Shown: positions 50,104 through 57,889 of the stretch, in pieces
Numbering within the stretch: the first letter of the stretch is position 1
Layout of the letters: every line of letters begins with the position of its first letter
NCBI RefSeq assembly: GCF_016287535.1
Contig: NZ_JAEFAJ010000013.1
Location: forward strand, 1 to 64,000
Origin: Ruminococcus sp.
GTDB lineage: Bacteria; Bacillota; Clostridia; Oscillospirales; Ruminococcaceae
DNA: 64,000 nt
Reading direction: 5' to 3'
Position numbers and translations under genes: made by a program
The notes under the pieces: model-generated
What the model saw: only the letters and a program-made list of their open reading frames with translations
Told to the model about the DNA's origin: nothing
The model's database searches: none

Positions 50104-53023
50104 TCGTATTCACCTCGTTTTCGGTGCTGTAGCCTATCTCCTCAAGGCGTTTCTTTTCCTTTTCGATAGCCGCACGCATTGCAGCTTCATGTTTTTCCTC
50201 AGGAGTAAGAGCTTCCTTCTCAGCGGTTTCCCTGCCGATCTTCACAACAGTCCTTGCCTCATAAACCGCAATAACCGTCATCGGTATAACCACAAGCAGC
50301 AGAAGCAGTTTCCTCATATTTACAAATGAACTGAGCCATATGAAGAACCTTGCCTTGCCGGTGTATTTGCCGACTATGTTTTCAGGCTTTACCGAAACGC
50401 TGTCATCGACCGGATTGGCGTCGCCTCTTGTTATGTAGCTTCCGTCGCTGTTCTTCCCGACTATCCTGTGAGTAACGAGAAGTCCGCGGATATCGCTCTG
50501 CTCAGAGTAGAATGAGATTATATCCCCTTCCGAAAGAGCGTTCACATCTGTCTTTTCAACTATGATATACTCACCTGTGTATATTGAAGGCTCCATGCTT
50601 CCGGTGACTACCCTGAGTATGCTCTTTCCGAAAACATTAACTGCCCTGCCGTGTGCTGAGCACACCATTACATATACAACAAAGGCAAGTGCGAGCAGTG
50701 TGATGACTGCAACTATGATATTTGATATCCTTGATGAGTTGTCCTCCTCATCAGTCTCCACGGAGCTGATTTCAAGATTTTCGATACTTTCGGCACTTGC
50801 ACGTATGCTCTCCTCAAGCTCTCTCTTCTCTTTTCTGCGGGTCTCAACAGCACGGCGAAGCTTCTCAAGGGCATTAACATGGTATTCCCTGTACAGGCGC
50901 TTCATTTCCTTATCTATTGCCAGCTGCTCCTCAGGAGTTCTTACAGGCGGGGTATATGCAGGTCTCGGCTTGTTCTTGTCAGCAATGCGCTTCTTGCGTT
51001 TGAACTTCATATCGCTGATAAAACGCATTATCCTGTACCGGGCAGCCTGCCCGTACTTCCTGTAGTAGACCTCCATATCCTTTCTTTCCTGCTTTTCGTG
51101 CTCATTTGCCTCCTGCTTTGCCTGCTTTTCAGCAAGGAGCTGTTTATAGCGCGGGTTGTCGGTATCCTTTGGTATGATTCCGAATACCACCGCAAGCAGA
51201 TGTCTTATCAGTCTGATAAGCACATATAATGGATTCCACGAATATTCGCGGTATATCTCCCTGAAAGGTTTGTTTTCAAAACGCTGTCTGTCCGCCTTCA
51301 GGCGCTGAGCGCGTTCTGTTTCGGCGCGTTCCTTTTCACGCCGCTGCTGCTCCAGCTTTTTTCTTGCCGCAACAGCTCTCGGATCCTCGAAGCTCTCGCC
51401 TTCCTCGTTTGATTCAAGTTCAGCCTTTGCTTCCTCGATCTCTTCTTCTGTGACTTCGTCATAAGCCTGCTTTTCAAGCTCAGCCTCGTCAGGCTCCCTG
51501 TTTAGCGCTTCCTCGTCCAGACCCTCAGCTTCACCGAGCTCGTTTCTGGCGATCTCCTTATTATGGCGTATCTCCTCACGCTCTGCGGCAAGTCTTTCTT
51601 CCTCCTCGCGTCTGAGACGTGCTTCCTCCTCGCGCTTGCGTATCTCCTCAAGTCTTGCAAGGCGTTCTGCTTCAAGCCGCTGGCGTTCGCGTTCCTCCGC
51701 TTCCTGCTCGGCGCGCTTCTGCTCCAGCATTTCCTGAACGCGGCGCTCCTCTTCTTCCTTGGCTATGCGGATACGCTCCAGTTCTGCCTGTCTTGCTTCC
51801 TCGATACGCTGCATCTCGGCGAGCCTTGCCTCTTCCTCCTGACGGCGCTTTTCTTCCTCCGCACGCTCGGTCTCGAGCTTTGCGAGATACTCTGTCTCCA
51901 GCTTTATAACTAAAGATAGCTCCTGAAACATCTCCGTCAGATTTTCGGGAAGATGCTTCTCCATTTTGAAATCGCCGTCCGCAGCGATATATCCTGCTGT
52001 AGTCTCGGAGGAAACACTGTAATCCGCTGCAAGGGTCTTGTCGAATTTCTTCAGGAACTTAGGCGCTATCGGCTTGCCCGTCTGAGTCTTCAGATGAGTC
52101 AGCTTATCAGCTGTATCCACGTTCATGTACGAACGGAAAAGCAGCAGATTCAGCACTACAAGCTTGTAGAAATCGTTTACATAGTCCTCCTGCGGCTGCA
52201 TCGCAGTATTTTCTACGTTTATCTCATAGCCAACCTTGTCGTAGCTCTCTATATACTGCCAGAGCGTCAGGCAGGCTTTCAGATCCACGTTTTTCATGAT
52301 CGCGTTGGTACGCATTACAGGCGGTCGTATATATGTATTTCCAAGAGCTTTGCAAAGCTCCGAGCCCTTGTAGCCCTCAATAGCTGTTTTCAGCTTTTCG
52401 ACACGCTGCCATACGGTATATCCGTTGGCGTCATAGGAATCGAGATTGTCTATTGTCTCTATCTTCAGATCTATCTTCATCTTTCCGCCCGAACCGTCAT
52501 CTATCACCGTATCGTAGCCGAGAGTATAGACCTCTTCGTCCTTTGATACCTGTGCAAGCTTCTCATAGCGGGTATTTATGAAGATGTAAAGTCTGTCGAT
52601 AAGGGTGTTTATGAATTTGTTCTCGTAGGTCAGCAGACTTTCTTCCTTATGTACGTTCAGTATCTTCGACGGAGTTATCTTTCCCGTCTTCCTGTCAACG
52701 CTCTGGATAAGGTCTGTATGCTGCGCAAGGTGCTTGACCGATTCTATGGTGGTCTTTCTTGACAGCGCTATAGGTACTATCTCCTCCACGTCTTCTATAG
52801 TACGTCTCGGACTTCTCAGGAAATTATCAACATGGATAATGCCGTTCTCTATAGCCTCTACCCACGATACATCTATCGCCTTCTCCATAAGTTTACGGTT
52901 GAAGGCAAATGTGTTACGGCTCGCATTCAGCAGGGAATCAAGTGCATTGTATAACTCATCACTGCCGAATACCTCAGTAAGTATCGAAAACTCACTGTAC
53001 CACTTGCTGTATAAGTCGTTCAC
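50066..53023 (-). CDS. fusion protein: DUF2357-like (McrC-associated) N-terminus + long Glu/Arg-rich coiled coil + SipW-type signal peptidase I
   Basis: N-terminus with LLTYENKFINTLIDRLYIFINTRYEKL; coiled coil ~370-560; TM then GSMEPSIYTGEYIIVEK...THRIVG...YITRGDANPVDD (Ser/His/Asp S26B-type motifs). Confidence 0.75.
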   Translation of the reverse strand: MNDLYSKWYSEFSILTEVFGSDELYNALDSLLNASRNTFAFNRKLMEKAIDVSWVEAIENGIIHVDNFLRSPRRTIEDVEEIVPIALSRKTTIESVKHLAQHTDLIQSVDRKTGKITPSKILNVHKEESLLTYENKFINTLIDRLYIFINTRYEKLAQVSKDEEVYTLGYDTVIDDGSGGKMKIDLKIETIDNLDSYDANGYTVWQRVEKLKTAIEGYKGSELCKALGNTYIRPPVMRTNAIMKNVDLKACLTLWQYIESYDKVGYEINVENTAMQPQEDYVNDFYKLVVLNLLLFRSYMNVDTADKLTHLKTQTGKPIAPKFLKKFDKTLAADYSVSSETTAGYIAADGDFKMEKHLPENLTEMFQELSLVIKLETEYLAKLETERAEEEKRRQEEEARLAEMQRIEEARQAELERIRIAKEEEERRVQEMLEQKRAEQEAEERERQRLEAERLARLEEIRKREEEARLRREEEERLAAEREEIRHNKEIARNELGEAEGLDEEALNREPDEAELEKQAYDEVTEEEIEEAKAELESNEEGESFEDPRAVAARKKLEQQRREKERAETERAQRLKADRQRFENKPFREIYREYSWNPLYVLIRLIRHLLAVVFGIIPKDTDNPRYKQLLAEKQAKQEANEHEKQERKDMEVYYRKYGQAARYRIMRFISDMKFKRKKRIADKNKPRPAYTPPVRTPEEQLAIDKEMKRLYREYHVNALEKLRRAVETRRKEKRELEESIRASAESIENLEISSVETDEEDNSSRISNIIVAVITLLALAFVVYVMVCSAHGRAVNVFGKSILRVVTGSMEPSIYTGEYIIVEKTDVNALSEGDIISFYSEQSDIRGLLVTHRIVGKNSDGSYITRGDANPVDDSVSVKPENIVGKYTGKARFFIWLSSFVNMRKLLLLLVVIPMTVIAVYEARTVVKIGRETAEKEALTPEEKHEAAMRAAIEKEKKRLEEIGYSTENEVNTIESRETDEEEND

Positions 53024-53047
53024 TTGTCCTCACCTGCTTTTTCCGAA

Positions 53048-54619
53048 TCAGAACAGCTTCTGGAGTCTTTCAAGGTAAGCTATGGATTCGTTCATTTTAT
53101 TCTTGCCGAATGTCTTGGTCATGTAGGCACAAAGTTCACGAAGCTCTTCTCTCAGCATGGCGAGATTGAGAGATTCAAATTTACGGAATATCTTTGTAGC
53201 GAGTATGTAGTCGATACCGTCAAGCTCGTCGCCGCCGCAGGCTACATATACCGGCACAAAGAGGTTCATCTGCTTCAGGATACGGTTACCGAAGGCAACT
53301 CTCAGCTTCTCTATTACCCAGAGGTCAAGCTGTTGTATCTTCTTGAGATTTTCCTGTGATATGGGATATTTGTCGAACGCATCCCTGAACAGCTGATCAA
53401 GGTGATCGAAGCCAAGGTTCATAGGCGGCGTATCGGGCGCATCAAACGCTACGCCCTTTGAGTCAAGATTGATAGGCTGAGCACGGTCGTAAACCTTATC
53501 GGAAATAGCGAATGTGGAGTCATCGTTGTTCGCTGTTCCGATATACCATATATTCTGCGGGATGCGTATCTTGCCCTTGTCAAGATTCTCAGGGTCAGTG
53601 CTCCATACATTGGGAACAATATCAAGTTCCCACTCGTCTGCGTTCGGCATTTCGAGGATGGAGAGCATTTCCGCGAAGTAATACTCGACACGGGCGATGT
53701 TCATCTCATCGAGAAGGATAAGGTTTACATCGTTGTTATAGCCTGACGAATAGATTCGTTTGAGCACCTCTGTCTCGTTGAAGTTCTTGGTAAATTCGTT
53801 GAAGTATCCGAAAAGCTCCGTTCTGTCACGCCATGAAGGCTGTACGGAAGCTATGGTCGTATCCACCTGCAGGAACTTACCGAAGGAGTACGGGAGAGAG
53901 GTCTTACCTGTACCGGAAATACCCTGAAGGATTATCAGCTTGGTCGAAGCCATACCGGCCATGAACAAGCGTACTACCTTGGGCTCATAGTACAGATGCA
54001 TTCTTGAACACGCAAAATTTCTGAAATTCTCACAAATACCTACAAGGTCGATATCGTTGTCATACTCAGGCGGAGTATATGTCTTGTAGAAGGTATCCAC
54101 TTCGATGAGCTTTGAAAATCTGTGCTCTGTCGTCTGGACAACGCCGCTCTCCACAACTGCCGGCTGAGCTTCTCCGCCTTCTCCTTCCGCACCTGCCGCA
54201 TTTCCGTCAGCAAACGACAATGCACCAGAGCCTGCGGGAAGCCCCATCTGGGCGACCTTCATAGCCATGATCTCGTCCTTTTCCTTTGCCATCTTCATGA
54301 CCTTTCTCTGCAGCTCGGATATCTCCTCAAGGAGATCCTCATTGCTGACGAGGGAATGTCTGAAGCGTATATATTTTCGTATACCGAAGAATATGAGCAT
54401 TGCCAGGAGAACGTATATTGCTATTACGACCACTATCGCAAATATGGACAGTACCCAGCCTAAGGCACCGTAATTCTGAGAATGTTCCTTGAAGATATCT
54501 ATGTAGTTCTTTATGTTGAAGATCTGCTTGATACCGTGACCGAAGCCGCGTATTATCTCTGCATAACCCTTCAGCATCTCAGAAATAAATGCAAAAAACC
54601 ATTTTAGAAATTCATTCAT
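53048..54619 (-). CDS. membrane-anchored McrB-like AAA+ ATPase
   Basis: N-terminal TM (LGWVLSIFAIVVVIAIYVLLAMLIFF); Walker A GISGTGKTSLP; PSWRDRTELFGYFNEFTK; Walker B LILLDEMNIARVEYYFAEMLSILE; IGTANNDDSTFAISDKVYDRA. Start at 54619 has RBS ggagattattATG; ORF track start 54667 overlaps the upstream gene. Confidence 0.85.
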   Translation of the reverse strand: MNEFLKWFFAFISEMLKGYAEIIRGFGHGIKQIFNIKNYIDIFKEHSQNYGALGWVLSIFAIVVVIAIYVLLAMLIFFGIRKYIRFRHSLVSNEDLLEEISELQRKVMKMAKEKDEIMAMKVAQMGLPAGSGALSFADGNAAGAEGEGGEAQPAVVESGVVQTTEHRFSKLIEVDTFYKTYTPPEYDNDIDLVGICENFRNFACSRMHLYYEPKVVRLFMAGMASTKLIILQGISGTGKTSLPYSFGKFLQVDTTIASVQPSWRDRTELFGYFNEFTKNFNETEVLKRIYSSGYNNDVNLILLDEMNIARVEYYFAEMLSILEMPNADEWELDIVPNVWSTDPENLDKGKIRIPQNIWYIGTANNDDSTFAISDKVYDRAQPINLDSKGVAFDAPDTPPMNLGFDHLDQLFRDAFDKYPISQENLKKIQQLDLWVIEKLRVAFGNRILKQMNLFVPVYVACGGDELDGIDYILATKIFRKFESLNLAMLREELRELCAYMTKTFGKNKMNESIAYLERLQKLF

Positions 54620-54663
54620 AATAATCTCCGCAGATCCGGGTATCACCGCAGATCTTTGCCGGA

Positions 54664-55569
54664 TCATCCGGCATTGTCATCAGTTTTTTCCGCTATCTCT
54701 GAAAGTTCCTCTGCTGCCTCTTCTTTTAGATCTTCTGCTTTTTCTTCTATCTTTTCGGCAGCGCCGGAAGTTATCTCCTCTGCCTTTTCCTTAATTGCTT
54801 CCGCTTTTTCTTCAAGCTTTTCTGCGGCACCGGAAGCTGCTTCCTCTGCCTTTTCCTTAATTGCTTCCGCTTTTTCTTCAAGCTTCTCTGCGGTATCGGA
54901 AACCTTTTCCTTTACCGCTTCAGCCTTTCCGGCGATATTGTCGGCTTTTTCTCCCTTGCTTGCAAGGTATTCCTCAATAGCGCGGCGCTTGATCTCTTCC
55001 TCGTCAAGCTGCTCCGCAGCAGCCGGACGCCTTACCTCAATAAGTGCAACGATGAACTTGTAAAGCTCGAAAAGGAAGAATATCGCCATCGGAATGAGTA
55101 TACAAATAAAGAAGCCCTTCTTTGTACGCAGGAAAGCCATAAACTTTCCCAAGCCCACTATCTTTGTATTTGTCCATTTACCGATGATGTCGCTTGCGTA
55201 TGCAGGAGCTGTATCGTCGATAGGATTGTTATCGCCTCGTGTAACAAAGCTCCTTGCGCCCTCATCGGCATTGACGCTTACGATCCTATGGGTGTTCTTT
55301 ACTCTTACCCCGTCTATGACAGTCCAGAAGGTAATGACATCACCCTCTTTAAGACTGTTGAGATCATCGATCTCCTTACAGATTATAAGATCATTCTTAC
55401 TGAAGGTAGGTTTCATTGAATCTGATTCTACCGTCATCGGAATGTAACCGAAAAGATTTGCCACACCGTTGTTCCTGCCGGATGAGAATACTATTATTGT
55501 TATCAGAAGCGCAAATATAAGCACTATCCATGCGATCACATTTGCTCCGACTCTAAGTACCTTTTTCAT
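54664..55569 (-). CDS. SipW-type signal peptidase I with repetitive helical C-terminal tail
   Basis: TVESDSMKPTFSKNDLIICKE...DVITFWTV...NTHRIVSV...FVTRGDNNPIDDTAP; C-terminal AEKLEEKAEAIKEKAEEAASGAAEKLEEKAEAIKEKAEEITSGAAEKIEEKAED repeats. Confidence 0.9.
   Translation of the reverse strand: MKKVLRVGANVIAWIVLIFALLITIIVFSSGRNNGVANLFGYIPMTVESDSMKPTFSKNDLIICKEIDDLNSLKEGDVITFWTVIDGVRVKNTHRIVSVNADEGARSFVTRGDNNPIDDTAPAYASDIIGKWTNTKIVGLGKFMAFLRTKKGFFICILIPMAIFFLFELYKFIVALIEVRRPAAAEQLDEEEIKRRAIEEYLASKGEKADNIAGKAEAVKEKVSDTAEKLEEKAEAIKEKAEEAASGAAEKLEEKAEAIKEKAEEITSGAAEKIEEKAEDLKEEAAEELSEIAEKTDDNAG
54770..54893. repeat. tandem direct repeat (~69-nt unit) inside the signal peptidase gene
   Basis: Unit containing tctgccttttccttaattgcttccgctttttcttcaagctt(t/c)tctgcgg occurs twice, encoding AEKLEEKAEAIKEKAEE. 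Confidence 0.75.
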
Positions 55570-55594
55570 ATTGATTATACTCCTTTTATTGAAA

Positions 55595-56308
55595 TTAAGT
55601 TGATTCGGTTATCTTGAAGTTCATTCCGAGCTTCAGTGTACCGCCGATTATATCATCAATACAGTCGGGATCATTTCCCTCCAGCCATATAACAACGGTA
55701 AATTTGTCTTTTTCATTTGCCTTAAATCCCTCAGATGAGGTCCTCATGACTATACCTGATGTCAGAAACTCGCTGTCGCAATCGCTTTCCATGCCTCCGC
55801 CGTTGGACTTGGTCTTTCCGTAAACAGTCTTCTCGCCGTTCTTGTATACCGCAATTCTGACGGCTTCATCGACCTTCTTCGTGACATTTTCAATGACCAT
55901 TTCGCCTGTATAGCTGATGGTATCATCTCCCGAATTTATAAGATAGAAGGTATAGGCTATGTAATTATCGCCGTTATGACTTCCGTTTATCTTGTCAATA
56001 TTTTCGGGAAGGTCTCTGCCGCTTATGTTCGTCATATCGTAAACGATGTTAGCATTGAGCACTGCTATAGACCTGTCATATTCGGGAGTTTCCGACAGTG
56101 TAAGTCCCTGATGCACCATGTCGTACTTGTTGACCTTTACCGTAAAACTTCCGAACTTATCATAGAAATAGGATATCGCATACGCAACAGCCACAATAAG
56201 CACAAGAATTATCACCAGCAGGCCGAGTATCCTCATAAGGACGACATGACGCTTGACCTCTTTTGCAGTTCTTCTGAGTTCAAGGACATCAATCAATTTA
56301 TCATCCAC
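55595..56308 (-). CDS. TasA/CalY (camelysin)-like membrane-anchored protein, candidate SipW substrate
   Basis: N-terminal TM LRILGLLVIILVLIVAVAYAISY; YIAYTFYLINSGDDTISYTGEMVIENVTKKVDEAVRIAVYKNGEKTVYGK and FTVVIWLEGNDPDCIDDIIGGTLKLGMNFKI resemble TasA/CalY-type proteins. Confidence 0.65.
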   Translation of the reverse strand: MDDKLIDVLELRRTAKEVKRHVVLMRILGLLVIILVLIVAVAYAISYFYDKFGSFTVKVNKYDMVHQGLTLSETPEYDRSIAVLNANIVYDMTNISGRDLPENIDKINGSHNGDNYIAYTFYLINSGDDTISYTGEMVIENVTKKVDEAVRIAVYKNGEKTVYGKTKSNGGGMESDCDSEFLTSGIVMRTSSEGFKANEKDKFTVVIWLEGNDPDCIDDIIGGTLKLGMNFKITEST

Positions 56309-56373
56309 AGTGAACTCTCCAATCCTTATATATTAGTTCTGCGTAAAAGCGCAGAAACTGTTTTTCCGTATGT

Positions 56374-57132
56374 TCAGTTTTCGGATTTCTTTCGTACATA
56401 TCTTTCCGTCATGTACTTGCCGGAAAGGTTTCCTGCACAGTACGCACATTCAAACGAATAGAGCATTTCCGCCTGATGGCTGTTGAAAACGCCGTCGGCT
56501 ATGGGCTCTGATCCGATATCATTCACAAAGGAAATGATCGACCTTACCGCGTTGTCAGAACGCTCTCCCCTGCCGATATAATTTGCCACCTCCGGGCTGA
56601 GCATTACGAAGTCGACAGGATAATCCGAGAGGCGCATAAGAGGACATGAGCTTCCGCCGAAATCCGTAAGCATAAAGTGAAATCCGAGGTTACGCATCGT
56701 CTGTATCGTTGAAGGTACCTGTTCGTCAGTTTCCGTAAGTAGCTTCGAGGAAAGCTCAAAACAGATACGGCTCGTGGCGACCTGATAGCGTGCGGCATAG
56801 TCGGCTGCAAACTTTGTGGTCCTCTTTTCACGCAAAAGACGTACAGGAAGATAGACTGACAGCCAGTTGAATCCAATATCACGCTCATAAAACGATGAAT
56901 TTGCTTCAAGAGCCTGTATAAGCTCCAACCGGAACAGCTGATCCGCCTGATTTGTCATTTCAGCTACATCACGGTACGTGTCGGGTGAAAGTACGCCTAA
57001 ATTAGGCGAATTCAGCATAGTCTTCGTCTGGATGAAAGCGGTCTGACCGCTTGATATCTCCCTGATATTCCGATAATTGAGCTCAACGGCGCGGAGACCG
57101 TCAACCGTTGCCTTTAAATTCTTTTCTGCCAT
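56374..57132 (-). CDS. degenerate EAL-domain protein
   Basis: EAL-fold landmarks recognisable (NWLSVYLPVRLL, ICFELSSKLL, FHFMLTDFGGSSCPLMRLSDYPVDFVMLS, EPIADGVFN, GNLSGKY) but catalytic positions altered. Confidence 0.75.
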   Translation of the reverse strand: MAEKNLKATVDGLRAVELNYRNIREISSGQTAFIQTKTMLNSPNLGVLSPDTYRDVAEMTNQADQLFRLELIQALEANSSFYERDIGFNWLSVYLPVRLLREKRTTKFAADYAARYQVATSRICFELSSKLLTETDEQVPSTIQTMRNLGFHFMLTDFGGSSCPLMRLSDYPVDFVMLSPEVANYIGRGERSDNAVRSIISFVNDIGSEPIADGVFNSHQAEMLYSFECAYCAGNLSGKYMTERYVRKKSEN

Positions 57133-57174
57133 ATCCTCCCCCCTCTTCCTTAAAATTCTTCTTTTATTTGTTTT

Positions 57175-57203
57175 ATTATACCATATTTACAGTGCAATGT
57201 CAA
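57175..57203 (-). promoter_or_regulatory. consensus promoter of the EAL/TasA/SipW/McrB-like operon
   Basis: Minus strand TTGACA - 17 nt - TATAAT, about 40 nt upstream of the EAL start codon with a G-rich RBS. Confidence 0.8.
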
Positions 57204-57336
57204 TGAAATAACTATTAATTCTAACAAAAAAACAGTATTTTTTTACAAAAAGTAAATATCATATAACAAACTACTTTCCGTATGCCGTTTCCGGCACAGA
57301 AATATACAATTTCTTCATGATGCCGCCGCTAAAACA

Positions 57337-57626
57337 TTAAAAATAACCCGCCGGACTATCGCCCGACGGGTTGAGGTATAGAATATGAGCAAGCTGTCGA
57401 TTAATAAAGTTTGTTTCGCTGCACCGTCAGCACCAAACTGACGGTGCATAAAACTGAAGGTTTTATGTGCCTATGATGAATCTTTTATTATGGAACTCTC
57501 TGCCATAACTGCTTAGAGCTCACAGACCATTTTTACAAGGCTTTTCATAAACCTGATCCGTTCGGATCAATAAATAGAGGGCATTTTTTAAGTGATCTGG
57601 GGGATCGACTTATACCTTTTGTTTAC
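57337..57626 (-). ncRNA. candidate stand-alone structured RNA (~290 nt), family unassigned
   Basis: Promoter TTGACA (57661-57656)-17-TATAAT (57638-57633); closing pairings AGGUAUA/UAUACCU and GUCGAU/AUCGAC; hairpins UGAUCCGuuCGGAUCA-type at 57554-57569 and GCACCGUCAG..CUGACGGUGC at 57421-57447; terminator at 57345-57372. No ORF of note. Confidence 0.7.
57341..57373 (-). terminator. intrinsic terminator of the candidate ncRNA
   Basis: aacccgtcgg-gcgatagt-ccggcgggttattttt on the minus strand. Confidence 0.85.
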
Positions 57627-57632
57627 AATTAT

Positions 57633-57661
57633 ATTATACCTCGCCCACACTGATTTGTCAA
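57633..57661 (-). promoter_or_regulatory. consensus promoter of the candidate ncRNA
   Basis: Minus strand TTGACA - 17 nt - TATAAT. Confidence 0.8.
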
Positions 57662-57889
57662 TATTTTCTCTAAGAATTCATATATAGTCAAAAACTTTCA
57701 GCATTATATACAATGAGATACCTTTTGTTTGTGCCTTATAGTCAACTGCACATTACATCAAGTATATTATCATCTTTTTTCTCAACCAAATATCCCTGAA
57801 ACAGCTGGCTGCTTTTTCATGAAGAAAAAGCAGCGGCTCAGGAAGCAGGTATGCCGCCTCCCGAGCCGCTTATACACTATTTTTTCAGA

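Noticed and set aside
49405-54667. Classical McrBC restriction system
   Set aside because: AAA+ protein has a TM anchor, partner ends in a signal peptidase, no methyl-DNA-binding domain or methyltransferase seen; secretion context fits better.
54770-54893. CRISPR-like direct repeats
   Set aside because: Repeats are in-frame coding for helical AEKLEEKAEAIKEKAEE units with no spacers or cas genes; no CRISPR array seen anywhere in the window.
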